Positions 23,637 through 31,748 of a stretch of DNA of 43,091 nt are shown one piece after another. The notes under the pieces are model-generated. The model did not search any database and had not been told where the DNA came from. It was given only the letters and a program-made list of their open reading frames with translations. Made by a program: the position numbers and the translations under genes. Positions within the stretch are counted from its first letter, which is position 1; each line of letters opens with the position of its first letter. Source of the stretch: an uncultured Clostridia bacterium (lineage in GTDB: Bacteria > Bacillota > Clostridia > Christensenellales > Borkfalkiaceae); assembly GCA_944367955.1 (NCBI GenBank), contig CALVWU010000003.1, forward strand, positions 1 through 43,091, written 5' to 3'.

Positions 23637-24738
23637 CGCGCTTTTAAGCGCAGGGGCGGGCCAAACGGTTCTGTCCGTTGTGCTCGCAATACTCATTCTG
23701 CTCGCCATGATAACCGTGCACGAGTTCGGCCACTTCGTTGCCGGGCGCGCGCTCGGTTTTTCCGTCGACGAATTTTCGATAGGTTTCGGGCCCGCGCTCT
23801 TAAAGGTGCGCGGCAAAAAACGCGGTACGCTGTTCAGCGTGCGCGCACTGCCCCTCGGCGGATACTGTGCGTTCACGGGTGAAGACGGCGAATGCGCCGA
23901 AGCGCGTTCGTTCAACAATATGCACCCGTTAAAGCGCATTGTCGTGCTTGTCGCGGGCGCGACATTCAACTATATTGCCGCGCTGCTTATCATAATTGCA
24001 ATTACTTTCGCCTTCGGTCAGGCGGCATACAGGGTGAACGCCGTGGAGTACGACCCCGCATATCCCACCGAATATTCGCTGTGCGACGGCGACGTAATAA
24101 CCGCCGTGAACGGGCGGGATATATACCTTGCTTCCGACCTCGTGTCCGCGCTCAACGGCATGGCCGCGGGGCAAACGGCGGCCGTGGACGTCGTGCGCGG
24201 CGGCGAAAGCGTTCGCGCGAACGTCATGCTGCGGGCGGATTGCTTTTTTAAAAACTCCTCGTCAGTGTCGGCCGCTTTCCGCGCTCTCGGTGTGGATACG
24301 TTCACTGCCGAAGACGGCGAATACTACGACCTGTCCTCGGTAAATTGCAGGTTTACGTTTTGGGAAAGCCTGTCGCGCTCGTTTGTGTATTCGTTCAAAA
24401 TGGCGGGCAGTATATTCACCGTGCTGGGCGAACTTTTAACGGGCAACCTCGGTCTTTCGGCCGTCGGCGGCCCCGTCACCACAATAAAACTTACGGGCGA
24501 AATGGCTGTGCAGGGCATGCAAAGTTTTTTGCTCATCGCGGCATATATAGGGGTAAATCTTGCCGTATTCAATCTTTTGCCCATTCCCGCGCTCGACGGC
24601 AGCAAAGTGGTGTTCTGTCTTATAGAGTGGATATTCAAAAAACCCGTGCCGCGCAAGATAGAGCAGGCCGTCCACGTCGCGGGGCTGTTCGCCATAATCG
24701 CCTTTGCCGTCGCGGTGGATATTTTGCAGTTTGTTTAA
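23626..24738 (+). CDS. rseP: site-2 intramembrane metalloprotease, RseP/RasP family
   Basis: The 370-residue membrane protease cuts membrane segments of anti-sigma factors and signal peptide remnants. It has the zinc motif MITVHEFGHFVAGR (about 26-39), FSIGFGP, LPLGGYCAF and the second active-site motif NLLPIPALDGSKV near 318. A PDZ domain sits between (about 135-205, GDVITAVNGRDIYLASDLVSAL). The start at 23626 lies inside the end of dxr and has GAGAGG as ribosome site. This is the last gene of the operon. Confidence 0.96.
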   Translation: MNFNALLSAGAGQTVLSVVLAILILLAMITVHEFGHFVAGRALGFSVDEFSIGFGPALLKVRGKKRGTLFSVRALPLGGYCAFTGEDGECAEARSFNNMHPLKRIVVLVAGATFNYIAALLIIIAITFAFGQAAYRVNAVEYDPAYPTEYSLCDGDVITAVNGRDIYLASDLVSALNGMAAGQTAAVDVVRGGESVRANVMLRADCFFKNSSSVSAAFRALGVDTFTAEDGEYYDLSSVNCRFTFWESLSRSFVYSFKMAGSIFTVLGELLTGNLGLSAVGGPVTTIKLTGEMAVQGMQSFLLIAAYIGVNLAVFNLLPIPALDGSKVVFCLIEWIFKKPVPRKIEQAVHVAGLFAIIAFAVAVDILQFV

Positions 24739-24775
24739 GTTTTGACGAAGTACACGCGTTTATAAATTTTAGGTT

Positions 24776-24815
24776 GAAAAAGCCCCGCCGCGGTGCCGTT
24801 GCACCGCGGCGGGGC
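24776..24815. terminator. shared terminator of rseP and thiT
   Basis: GCCCCGCCGCGGTG (24782-24795) pairs perfectly with CACCGCGGCGGGGC (24802-24815). The minus strand has a run of T (A at 24776-24781); on the plus strand the T-rich tail is weaker (CTTGTTTT). Confidence 0.92.
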
Positions 24816-24835
24816 CGCTTGTTTTATCGTAAATT

Positions 24836-26038
24836 TCAGTCGTCCGCGCCGCCCGTCTGACTTGCGGCGGGGGCCTTGGCCGAAAGCGCGACGAACCGGC
24901 CGAGCTGCATGTTGAACGCCTTCGAAGAGAACAGTATTATTCCCACAACCATCGCAAGCGCGATGTCTACGAATACGAACGAGTTATAGGCCAAAGAATA
25001 TGCCCACACTTCCTGTCCGGCGGAAAGGGCCGAAGAGCTGAATGCGAACACGCCCGAAAATACATGCGATATAAAGCGCAGCGCGCCCGCAATTACCGCG
25101 CCGAGCGCGAACTTTACCTGCGGCAGTTTTTCAAGCGGCTTAACGTTTGCAAATACGCCGGCAAAGCCCGCCATCGAAAACGCCACGGGATAGTCAAGTA
25201 TGAACTGCGCGGGGTGGATTATGTATGTATCCTGCATGGCCTGCATAACGCCGTATATAAGGCACACAAAAACGCCTTTCTTGGGGCCGTATGCATAGGC
25301 GAACAGCATTATGGGCAGCAGCGAGGCAAACGTCACCGAACCGCCCTGCGGCAGATCGAAAAGCTTGACGTACGAAAGCGCGAAAGAAAGCGCGACCGTT
25401 ATGCCCGCAAGCGATATGCAGCGGCTGTCGAACGTAGTTTTGTCGTGTCTGCCCAAAATAAAGGCGGCCGCAACTTCGGCGACTATCAGCGCGGCGGCGC
25501 ATATGTACAGCGCGATCTCGTCCACCGCGCTTATCTTGCCGTCAAAATCGCCTCCGTCATACCATCCGTCGCCCTGAATGTGCGAGGAGTAGTACACGGC
25601 TATCATCGCCGCGGCGACTATTATGGTGGCGACTATCAGCGCGCCCGCCGCAAAAGATACCTTTTTGAATACGGAAGGGTTTGCCTTTTTCGATAATACG
25701 AACAGCGCGACGCCGCACACGAGCGCGACGGCGAAGGCCACCAGCAGTGGAACGAGCACATAGCCGATGACGTCGGCGTTCAGCGAGTTGTCCTCCATGT
25801 ACGCGGGGTCGGTGCGCTTTACAAGGTTCAGCACAACCATTATTATGCCCGCCGCCAGCGCGTAAAACGTGAGACCGAGCACGGCATATTTAACGTATTT
25901 TGCAAACGTGCCGCGTTCGACTGCGAAAAACAGCACTATGCCGGCAACGACGGCCGCGCACACCACGCCCACGGTAAGCCAAATCACCACGGGCTCGGCA
26001 ACGTCGAATGCGGGCGTTGCCAAAAGCGAAGAAAACAT
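24836..26038 (-). CDS. thiT: ThiT-type thiamine ECF transporter S component with extra N-terminal membrane domain
   Basis: The 400-residue protein ends in a ThiT domain (about 206-385): LPQGGSVTFASLLPIMLFAY, KGVFVCLIYGVMQA, AQFILDYPVAFSMAGFAGVF and RFISHVFSGVFAF, all typical of the thiamine-binding S component. ThiT is normally below 200 residues. Here about 205 residues with five more membrane segments (13-40, 45-70, 87-115, 126-150, 171-195) precede it, of unknown role. S components need a separate ECF energising module, not encoded here. A TPP riboswitch precedes the gene. The start at 26038 has AAAGGAGG; a longer frame to 26143 would run through the riboswitch. Confidence 0.92.
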   Translation of the reverse strand: MFSSLLATPAFDVAEPVVIWLTVGVVCAAVVAGIVLFFAVERGTFAKYVKYAVLGLTFYALAAGIIMVVLNLVKRTDPAYMEDNSLNADVIGYVLVPLLVAFAVALVCGVALFVLSKKANPSVFKKVSFAAGALIVATIIVAAAMIAVYYSSHIQGDGWYDGGDFDGKISAVDEIALYICAAALIVAEVAAAFILGRHDKTTFDSRCISLAGITVALSFALSYVKLFDLPQGGSVTFASLLPIMLFAYAYGPKKGVFVCLIYGVMQAMQDTYIIHPAQFILDYPVAFSMAGFAGVFANVKPLEKLPQVKFALGAVIAGALRFISHVFSGVFAFSSSALSAGQEVWAYSLAYNSFVFVDIALAMVVGIILFSSKAFNMQLGRFVALSAKAPAASQTGGADD

Positions 26039-26060
26039 AAAGCCTCCTTTTACCGTCAGT

Positions 26061-26102
26061 AAAACAAAACCCCTCTCCGCGCGGTTGGGCGCGGAAAAGG
26101 GG
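26061..26102 (-). terminator. TPP riboswitch expression-platform terminator
   Basis: On the minus strand CCCCTTTTCCGCGC pairs with GCGCGGAGAGGGG (one bulge), followed by TTTTGTTTT, upstream of the thiT ribosome site. Confidence 0.9.
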
Positions 26103-26119
26103 CGCAAAAATACTCTTTT

Positions 26120-26215
26120 GTACTTTTTCGTACTATCGCTCAACCATTACGTTGCCGATTCAAAGGGTATGATCTCAGCCCGCCTGCAAATTTGCGGGCA
26201 CCCCCGACGGTAAAT
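26120..26215 (-). promoter_or_regulatory. TPP riboswitch (THI element) controlling thiT
   Basis: The minus-strand RNA contains the conserved pieces in order: GGGGGTGCCC, a P3-like stem (GCAAATTTGC), GGGCTGAGAT, ACCCTTTGAATCGG and GTAATGGTTGAGCGATAG. These match the THI box of TPP aptamers. P1 can form from ACCGTC and GATAGT. A terminator lies between aptamer and gene, so binding of TPP should stop thiT expression. Confidence 0.93.
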
Positions 26216-26233
26216 TAAATTTTTATTACAAAA

Positions 26234-26262
26234 ATTATATTGCATTTTTTGCGTCAAGTCAA
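26234..26262 (-). promoter_or_regulatory. sigma-A promoter of the TPP riboswitch-thiT unit
   Basis: On the minus strand TTGACT (26262-26257), 17 bp, TATAAT (26239-26234). Start point near 26227, giving a leader of about 189 bases. Confidence 0.88.
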
Positions 26263-26291
26263 TTGAATTTGCGCGCGTTTTGATATATAAT
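26263..26291 (+). promoter_or_regulatory. sigma-A promoter of the yfbR-like gene
   Basis: TTGAAT (26263-26268), 17 bp, TATAAT (26286-26291). Its -35 directly abuts the -35 of the divergent thiT promoter. Confidence 0.88.
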
Positions 26292-26329
26292 ATTGTGCGT
26301 AACGCAAACAGCAAAAGGAGCAAACGTTA

Positions 26330-26920
26330 ATGTCGTATAATTTTTACGCTTTTATGGACAGAATGAAGTATATCAAGCGTTGGTCGCTTATGCGCTCCGT
26401 GCGCGAAGAGAACATAATGGAGCATTCGCAGCAGGTGGCCATGCTCGCCCACGCGCTGGCGGTCATAACAAACAAGCTCTTCGGCGGCTGCGTCGACGAG
26501 CAAAAGTGCGTGCTCTACGCCGTATACCACGAGTGCGGCGAGGTGATGACGGGCGATCTGCCCACGCCGATAAAATATTTTAACGGCTCCATAAAGGGCG
26601 CGTATAAGGATATCGAAGAGCGCGCCTGCAAAAAACTTTTAACCATGCTGCCCCAAGAACTTAAACAGGGGGTGGAGCCGTATGTGCTGGCCGATACCTC
26701 CTCGCAGGAATATAAAATTTTAAAGGCGGCCGACAGGCTGGCCGCATACATAAAGTGTCTTGAAGAGCACCGCAGCGGCAACAGCGAATTCGAAAAGGCC
26801 AAAAAGAGCATAGAAGAAGATCTTCATTCCCGCAACATGCCCGCTGTGGAGTATTTTATGCAAAACTTTATTCCCGCCTTTTTTCTCACACTCGACGAGC
26901 TTGACGGCGGCATAGAATGA
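26330..26920 (+). CDS. YfbR-like HD-family 5'-nucleotidase
   Basis: The 196-residue protein aligns over its full length with YfbR, which removes phosphate from deoxynucleoside monophosphates. MEHSQQVAMLAH (about 31-42), GEVMTGDLPTPIKYFN (about 71-86), LKAADRLAAYIKCLEE and MQNFIPAFFLTLDEL are the landmarks. The defining HD pair reads HE (YHECGE, about residues 67-72), a substitution at a metal ligand. Glutamate may still bind metal, but activity may be altered. The ribosome site is AAAGGAG. The gene has its own promoter, divergent from thiT. Confidence 0.9.
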   Translation: MSYNFYAFMDRMKYIKRWSLMRSVREENIMEHSQQVAMLAHALAVITNKLFGGCVDEQKCVLYAVYHECGEVMTGDLPTPIKYFNGSIKGAYKDIEERACKKLLTMLPQELKQGVEPYVLADTSSQEYKILKAADRLAAYIKCLEEHRSGNSEFEKAKKSIEEDLHSRNMPAVEYFMQNFIPAFFLTLDELDGGIE

Positions 26921-26933
26921 TTTTATTATGGGC

Positions 26934-26975
26934 AAAAAGGCCCTGCGCCCCTTAAATTGAGGGGCGCAGGGCCTT
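26934..26975. terminator. terminator between yfbR-like gene and degV
   Basis: AAGGCCCTGCGCCCC (26937-26951) pairs with the arm at 26960-26975. Five T follow on the minus strand (A at 26934-26938), so it mainly serves degV. A second GC-rich hairpin lies at about 26983-27013. Confidence 0.85.
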
Positions 26976-27019
26976 GTAAATTTGCGGGTGCGGCAATTTT
27001 TGCCGCGCCCGCATGCTTA

Positions 27020-27868
27020 TCATTCGTATATGAACAACACGCCCAGCGTGTTCTTGCCGCAGTGACTGGTTATTATCGCGCCCGCAACGGTTTCGATAAC
27101 CTCGTCAAATTCAAACTGTTCCGCCACGGCCCTCTTAGCCACGTCCACAAGCTCTTTGTCGGCGGAAGAGTGGGTTATAAAGCAGCGCGTCTTGTCGTAC
27201 TTGCGGTACTGCATGCGCAGATCCCCTATATACGTTTTAAGGCAGCGTTCCATGTTGCCCATGTACTTCTTTTTGGCTATCAGCTGACCGCTTCTGTCCT
27301 CTTCGATCAGCGGGTGCAGCTTTAAAACCTTCGCGCCCAGCAGCGCGGCAAGCGAACACCTGCCGCCCTTGTGCAGATAGTTTAAATCGTCCGGCACGAA
27401 CGAAGTGTTCACAAAGGGGGTAAGTTCGGTTATTCTTTTAACTATGTCCCCCGCGTTCATGCCCTGTGCTCTGAGGTCGCAGGCCTTTAAAACAAGCAGC
27501 CCCTGCCCCGTTGAAAGGGCTTTGCTGTCAACAACAAACACTTTGTTTGCAAAATTTTTTGCCGCAATGCTTGCCGCCGAATGGCTGCTCGAAGCTTTCG
27601 ACGAAATGTTAAAGTGTATCAGCGCGTCGTAACCTTCAAGCTGCTTTTTAAAGAATTCTTCGTATTCGTCCGCGGAACCCGCCGCCGTCTTGGGCAGTAC
27701 GCCGTTCGCGCTTACATAGTCGAATATATCCTGCGGCGTTATGTCTATGCCGTCGCGGTACGTTCTTTCGCCCAAAATAACTTGCAGGGCAAATATGCCT
27801 ATGTCGTGTTTTTTAATAAGTTCTTCGCCCAAATCGCAGGTCGAATCGCTCGTGATCTTAATGTTCAT
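27020..27868 (-). CDS. DegV family fatty-acid-binding protein
   Basis: The 282-residue protein has the DegV layout: ITSDSTCDL at the start, TYRDGIDI near 36, ALIHFNISSKASSSHSAA near 83 with the serine-rich lipid-binding motif, DSKALSTGQG near 118, and DDLNYLHKGGRC near 160. DegV/FakB proteins bind fatty acids and present them to the kinase FakA. No fakA is in this window. Two adjacent ATGs (27871, 27868) are possible; 27868 is better spaced from GAGAGGTG. It has its own promoter. Confidence 0.94.
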   Translation of the reverse strand: MNIKITSDSTCDLGEELIKKHDIGIFALQVILGERTYRDGIDITPQDIFDYVSANGVLPKTAAGSADEYEEFFKKQLEGYDALIHFNISSKASSSHSAASIAAKNFANKVFVVDSKALSTGQGLLVLKACDLRAQGMNAGDIVKRITELTPFVNTSFVPDDLNYLHKGGRCSLAALLGAKVLKLHPLIEEDRSGQLIAKKKYMGNMERCLKTYIGDLRMQYRKYDKTRCFITHSSADKELVDVAKRAVAEQFEFDEVIETVAGAIITSHCGKNTLGVLFIYE

Positions 27869-27912
27869 CATTTCACCTCTCGTAAGTATGCTCGTTATCA
27901 AGCTCACCTGTA

Positions 27913-27941
27913 TTATATCATTTAATCGGCGCGATTTCAAG
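27913..27941 (-). promoter_or_regulatory. sigma-A promoter of degV
   Basis: On the minus strand TTGAAA (27941-27936), 17 bp, TATAAT (27918-27913). Confidence 0.88.
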
Positions 27942-28317
27942 TGTAAATTAAAATAAAGCTCCGCGCAAACGCATTTTGTTTTCAATTATTGATTCGATTG
28001 ACAAATATGCGAATGCTTCCGCCGTGCCGTAATACTCTTTCGGCCTTGCAAAAAGAGAGGCGGGACAATCGAAACTCAAAACAAACCCGCGCCCCCGGTT
28101 AACGGTTGTTCTGTAATATGACATTGCCGAATGGCAGTAAAAACGGCGGGCCGCAAAAAATGCGGCCCGCCTTTCATATTAAATTTTATGTTCGGTCGGG
28201 TCTGCGCGGCCGTGCCGCGCCAAATGTGGTTTGCAAAGCGCGCCGGGCGCGCCTTAAATGCAAGTAAAATAAACGCTCGGTTCGACTTTTTTACCGCGCA
28301 ATATGTCTTCAATCCGC
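27942..28317. other. gene-free spacer between degV and the small ORF
   Basis: Apart from a bidirectional terminator at 28136-28173 nothing convincing is seen. A 78-codon minus-strand frame (28076-28312) runs through that terminator and is not supported. Confidence 0.6.
28136..28173. terminator. bidirectional terminator, probably of the small ORF at 28318-28431
   Basis: GGCGGGCCGCA (28144-28154) pairs with TGCGGCCCGCC (28160-28170). The minus strand continues GTTTTTAC, the plus strand TTTCAT. Confidence 0.85.
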
Positions 28318-28431
28318 TCAGCGGCAGATCGAAAGCATATACATGATGCGGGTGGAGTAGGGGAGCTTGTTGGAATTCTTGCCGGTCAAGTAATTTTCGA
28401 TTTCGCTGATCATCTTAAACTTTTCTACCAT
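28318..28431 (-). CDS. small ORF of 37 residues, unknown
   Basis: The frame starts MVEKFKMISEIENYLTGK and ends RIMYMLSICR before a TGA. The ribosome site AAGGAG stands 10 bases before the ATG, and an intrinsic terminator lies 145 bp downstream, so a short transcript is plausible. The predicted peptide is amphipathic with a helical first half. I do not recognise it. It could be a regulatory or stress-related small protein, or a leader peptide for something lost. The upstream region is AT-rich and no consensus promoter stands out. Confidence 0.5.
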   Translation of the reverse strand: MVEKFKMISEIENYLTGKNSNKLPYSTRIMYMLSICR

Positions 28432-29027
28432 AATGTTTTTTCTCCTTAAAATGAATTTTTTTATATTTTAGTGTAAAATTTAAAACTTGTTTGTTTGGGA
28501 ACGTTTTTGTTTTTTCGCGCTTCGCGCCGTCGGAGTTCCCTTTCCGATTTCGCTTGCAGTATAGCACTTAAATTCTTGTTAGTCAATAACATTTAAAAAA
28601 TTTTTTAAAAAGTTATTTTTGTAAATTTATAACATTATTTTATGATAATAGTTTTAATTTTTGTTAACTTACATTTTTTAAAAGAAATAATTGTGATAAG
28701 ATTTCATTTGTAACAGAAAGTTTTCAGTTCTAACAATGTTTCTGGACTATACTGTTATAAAGTATAAATTGCAACAAAAATGTATAAATATTGCAGCAAA
28801 GTACAAGCTGCGGCTGTCTGCCGAAAAGCCGCGTCGGGCGGCTTTCCGTCTGCGCCGTATAATATAACCGCCATAAAAATTATTCAAACATGCAAAATAA
28901 AAATTTTTATTGCGCGTCCGTTGAATGCTGCTCGCCAGCCTCTTCGCGCGTAGCGTGGGGAGGGAGGGGCGGAGCTTCCATGCGCCGCGCAGAGGGTCTG
29001 CCATGCAAAAATTCTATCATAAGCCCC
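28432..29027. other. long AT-rich intergenic region upstream of the iron alcohol dehydrogenase
   Basis: From about 28560 to 28800 the sequence is strongly AT-rich, unlike the rest of the window. Two similar blocks, GTATAAATTGCAACAAA (28762-28778) and GTATAAATATTGCAGCAAA (28782-28800), lie 20 bp apart. An AAAGCCGC/GCGGCTTT hairpin follows at about 28823-28845. A GC-rich stretch at 28920-29010 yields only a spurious frame. No gene is supported. Confidence 0.6.
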
Positions 29028-29056
29028 TTGAAAATTTGTGTTCGGCATGATATAAT
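29028..29056 (+). promoter_or_regulatory. sigma-A promoter of the iron alcohol dehydrogenase gene
   Basis: TTGAAA (29028-29033), 17 bp, TATAAT (29051-29056). Confidence 0.88.
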
Positions 29057-29091
29057 TTATTTGTAAAATTTAAGGAGGATGTAAAACCAAA

Positions 29092-30258
29092 ATGCTTGGC
29101 AATTTTACTTACTGCAACCCCACGCGGCTGTACTTCGGTAAAGGCGCGGTGGAAAATTTAAAGAGCGAGCTTGCAAACTACGGCCCCAACGTCGTGCTCG
29201 TCTATGGCGGCGGTTCCATCAAAAAGAACGGCATCTACGATACCGTCGTTAAAATTTTAAAAGAGTGCGGCAAAAACATAACCGAGGACGGCGGCGTAAT
29301 GCCCAATCCCACAACCGAAAAACTCAACGAGGGCGCGCGCATCGCCCGCGAAAGCAAGGCCGACCTGCTTCTGGCCGTCGGCGGCGGCTCGGTGTGCGAT
29401 TATTCCAAGGCCGTTTCCGTTTCGGCATACTGCAACGAAGACCCCTGGGAAAAGTATTTCATCCGCTTCGAAGAGCCTTCGTGCAAGACAATTCCCGTCG
29501 GCTGTGTGCTCACCATGGTGGGCACCGGCTCCGAAATGAACGGCGGTTCGGTAATAACCAACCCTGCGCAAAAGCTTAAAATCGGTCACGTCTTCGGGCC
29601 GGAGATCTTTCCCAAATTCTCCGTTCTCGACCCCGTTTACACTTTCACGCTGCCCAAATATCAGATGGTGGCGGGCATATACGACATAATGTGTCACATA
29701 CTCGAACAATACCTTTCGGGCGATGACGACAACACCGGCGACTACATTGCCGAAGGCCTTATGCGCTCTCTCGTGCATTCCTCGCTCGTCGCCGTAAAAG
29801 ATCCCCTCGACTACGAGGCGCGTTCCAACATAATGTGGACGGCAACGTGGGCGTTGAACACCCTTATCGCACAGGGCAAGGCCACCGACTGGGAAGTGCA
29901 CATGCTCGGCCAGGCCGTCGGCGCGCACACCGACGCCACCCACGGCATGACTCTTGCGGCGGTCAGCATGGCATATTACCGCACCATTTTGCCCTACGGC
30001 ACGCACAGGTTCGCCCGCTTAGCGGAAAACGTTTGGGGCGTCGATCCCGCGGGTAAAACGCCGCTCGCCGTTGCCGAAGAAGGTCTGGCGGCAATGCTCG
30101 ACTGGATGAAAAAGTTAGGTTTGGTGCTGCACCTTTCGGAACTCGGCGTAAAAGACGATATGTTCGAAGGGTTGGCGGATTCCACCGCCATAAACGAGGG
30201 CGGCTATAAAAAGCTCACCCGCGAAGAGGTTATAAACATCTTTAAACAGAGCATGTAA
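29092..30258 (+). CDS. iron-containing alcohol dehydrogenase, butanol dehydrogenase/YqhD-like
   Basis: The 388-residue NAD(P)H-dependent enzyme reduces aldehydes such as butyraldehyde. The dinucleotide region VVLVYGGGSIKKNGIYD (about 35-51) and AVGGGSVCDYSKAV (about 96-109) are typical, as is GTGSEMNGGSVITN near 145. Metal ligands lie in IYDIMCHILEQYLSG (about 197-211) and DWEVHMLGQAVGAHTDATHG (about 264-283). A strong AAGGAGG is 13 bases from the ATG, slightly far. The gene is monocistronic, with its own promoter and terminator. The physiological substrate is inferred only from the family. Confidence 0.95.
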   Translation: MLGNFTYCNPTRLYFGKGAVENLKSELANYGPNVVLVYGGGSIKKNGIYDTVVKILKECGKNITEDGGVMPNPTTEKLNEGARIARESKADLLLAVGGGSVCDYSKAVSVSAYCNEDPWEKYFIRFEEPSCKTIPVGCVLTMVGTGSEMNGGSVITNPAQKLKIGHVFGPEIFPKFSVLDPVYTFTLPKYQMVAGIYDIMCHILEQYLSGDDDNTGDYIAEGLMRSLVHSSLVAVKDPLDYEARSNIMWTATWALNTLIAQGKATDWEVHMLGQAVGAHTDATHGMTLAAVSMAYYRTILPYGTHRFARLAENVWGVDPAGKTPLAVAEEGLAAMLDWMKKLGLVLHLSELGVKDDMFEGLADSTAINEGGYKKLTREEVINIFKQSM

Positions 30259-30317
30259 ACCGCGTTTTTGCTTCGGCGCGATAAAATACATTGCACACAC
30301 ATTTGCCCCTTTTAAAC

Positions 30318-30356
30318 AGGTTGCCCGCGGCATATGCCGCGGGCAACCTCGCTTTT
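30318..30356 (+). terminator. intrinsic terminator after the iron alcohol dehydrogenase
   Basis: 30318-30349 is a perfect 32-bp palindrome (AGGTTGCCCGCGGCAT and its complement), followed by CGCTTTT. Confidence 0.85.
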
Positions 30357-30462
30357 CAAAGACATTTCGCCGCTTTGTGGTCATGCCGGGCTGCGAGTAT
30401 ATAACATAATAATGCTATGTCCGCGCAGGCGGCGGCCGACAAATTATTTGGTTTTCAAACGT

Positions 30463-30491
30463 TTGCAAAATCCGCGGCGGCGTTGTATAAT
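30463..30491 (+). promoter_or_regulatory. sigma-A promoter of the aminotransferase gene
   Basis: TTGCAA (30463-30468), 17 bp, TATAAT (30486-30491). Confidence 0.88.
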
Positions 30492-30545
30492 GTAAGCAAA
30501 ATAAATTTTTTGGGGCGCCCGTCGGGGCGTTTAACGGAGATCAAC

Positions 30546-31748
30546 ATGATTAAACTTACAAAAAGAGTAAGCGGCATCGCGCCTTCAATGACGCTTGCAA
30601 TGTCGGCGAAGTCCGCCGAGATGAAGGCCGCCGGCGAAAACGTTATCAACTTCGGCGTGGGCGAACCCGACTTCATCACTCCCGCCAACATCATCGATGC
30701 CGCCAAGGACGCAATGGACAAGGGCTACACCAAGTATGTTGCCGCGGCAGGTCTGCCCGCCCTCAAAAAGGCCGTGTGCGAAAAGTTCGCGGCCGATAAC
30801 GGACTCGACTACAATCCTTCGCAAATAGTCATTTCAAACGGCGGCAAGCATGCCATCTTAAACGCCGTCGCCGCCGTGGTGGAAGAGGGCGACGAGGTGA
30901 TCATTCCCTCTCCCTACTGGCTCACCTATCCCGAAGTAGTGCGCTTCTTCGGCGGCGTGCCCGTATATGTTCAAACTTCGCGCGCAAACGGATTCAAACT
31001 CACGCCCGAACAGCTCGAAGCCGCCATCACTCCCAAAACGGCCATGCTCATCTTCAACAGCCCCTGCAACCCCACGGGCACCGTGTATTCCGAAGAGGAG
31101 ATAAAGGCCCTCGCCGCCGTGTGCGAAAAGCACGAACTGTGCGTGCTCTCCGACGAGATGTACGAAAAACTCGTCTACGACGGGCTTAAACACTATTCGA
31201 TCGCACAGGTTTCGCCCAAGATGAAGGAACTTACCATAATCGTAAACGGCGTGTCAAAGTCGTATGCGATGACCGGTTGGCGACTGGGCTATCTCGCCGC
31301 CGCCGAGCATGTCGCCAAGTCGATAGGCTCTTTTCAGAGCCACGCAACTTCAAACGTCAACACAATAACGCAGTACGCCGCGCTCGCCGCGCTCACGGGC
31401 GACCAACAGTCCGTTTCGGATATGGCAAAGGCCTTTGCCGAACGCCGCATAAACATGATGCGCATACTCGACGGCTACAAGAGCATGGGCCTCGACTATG
31501 TAAAGCCCGAAGGCGCGTTCTATGTAATGCTGATATGTGATAAGTTCTTCGGCAAGAGCATAAACGGCAAAAAGATACAGGGCTCCATGGACTTCGCAAT
31601 GGAACTTCTCGCCAATCAAAAAGTTGCGGCAACCCCCGGCATATGCTTCGGCGACGACGAATGCATCAGGCTCTCCTACGCGCTGTCTATGCCCGAAATC
31701 GAAGAAGGTTTAAAGCGCATAAAAGATTTCTGTCTGTCGCTTTCTTAA
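30546..31748 (+). CDS. class I pyridoxal-phosphate aminotransferase (aspartate aminotransferase-like)
   Basis: The 400-residue enzyme has the fold-type I landmarks: NFGVGEPDFITP near residue 36, YTKYVAAAGLPALKKAV near 63, SPYWLTYPE near 122, FNSPCNPTGTVYSEEE near 168, SDEMYEKLVY near 200, and the PLP lysine in NGVSKSYAMTGWRLGY near 236. It resembles the AspB/AspC subgroup that makes aspartate from oxaloacetate and glutamate. Aspartate feeds both NadB and the threonine route seen nearby. The start at 30546 has ACGGAG; a longer frame to 30417 would contain the promoter. Confidence 0.95.
   Translation: MIKLTKRVSGIAPSMTLAMSAKSAEMKAAGENVINFGVGEPDFITPANIIDAAKDAMDKGYTKYVAAAGLPALKKAVCEKFAADNGLDYNPSQIVISNGGKHAILNAVAAVVEEGDEVIIPSPYWLTYPEVVRFFGGVPVYVQTSRANGFKLTPEQLEAAITPKTAMLIFNSPCNPTGTVYSEEEIKALAAVCEKHELCVLSDEMYEKLVYDGLKHYSIAQVSPKMKELTIIVNGVSKSYAMTGWRLGYLAAAEHVAKSIGSFQSHATSNVNTITQYAALAALTGDQQSVSDMAKAFAERRINMMRILDGYKSMGLDYVKPEGAFYVMLICDKFFGKSINGKKIQGSMDFAMELLANQKVAATPGICFGDDECIRLSYALSMPEIEEGLKRIKDFCLSLS

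Noticed and set aside
28076..28312. 78-codon minus-strand frame
   Set aside because: It runs through a strong bidirectional terminator hairpin and has no Shine-Dalgarno.
28660..28720. Possible Rex operator (TTGTTAAC, TTGTGATAAG...)
   Set aside because: Neither candidate has the second half-site at the right spacing, and the nearest gene is about 400 bp away.
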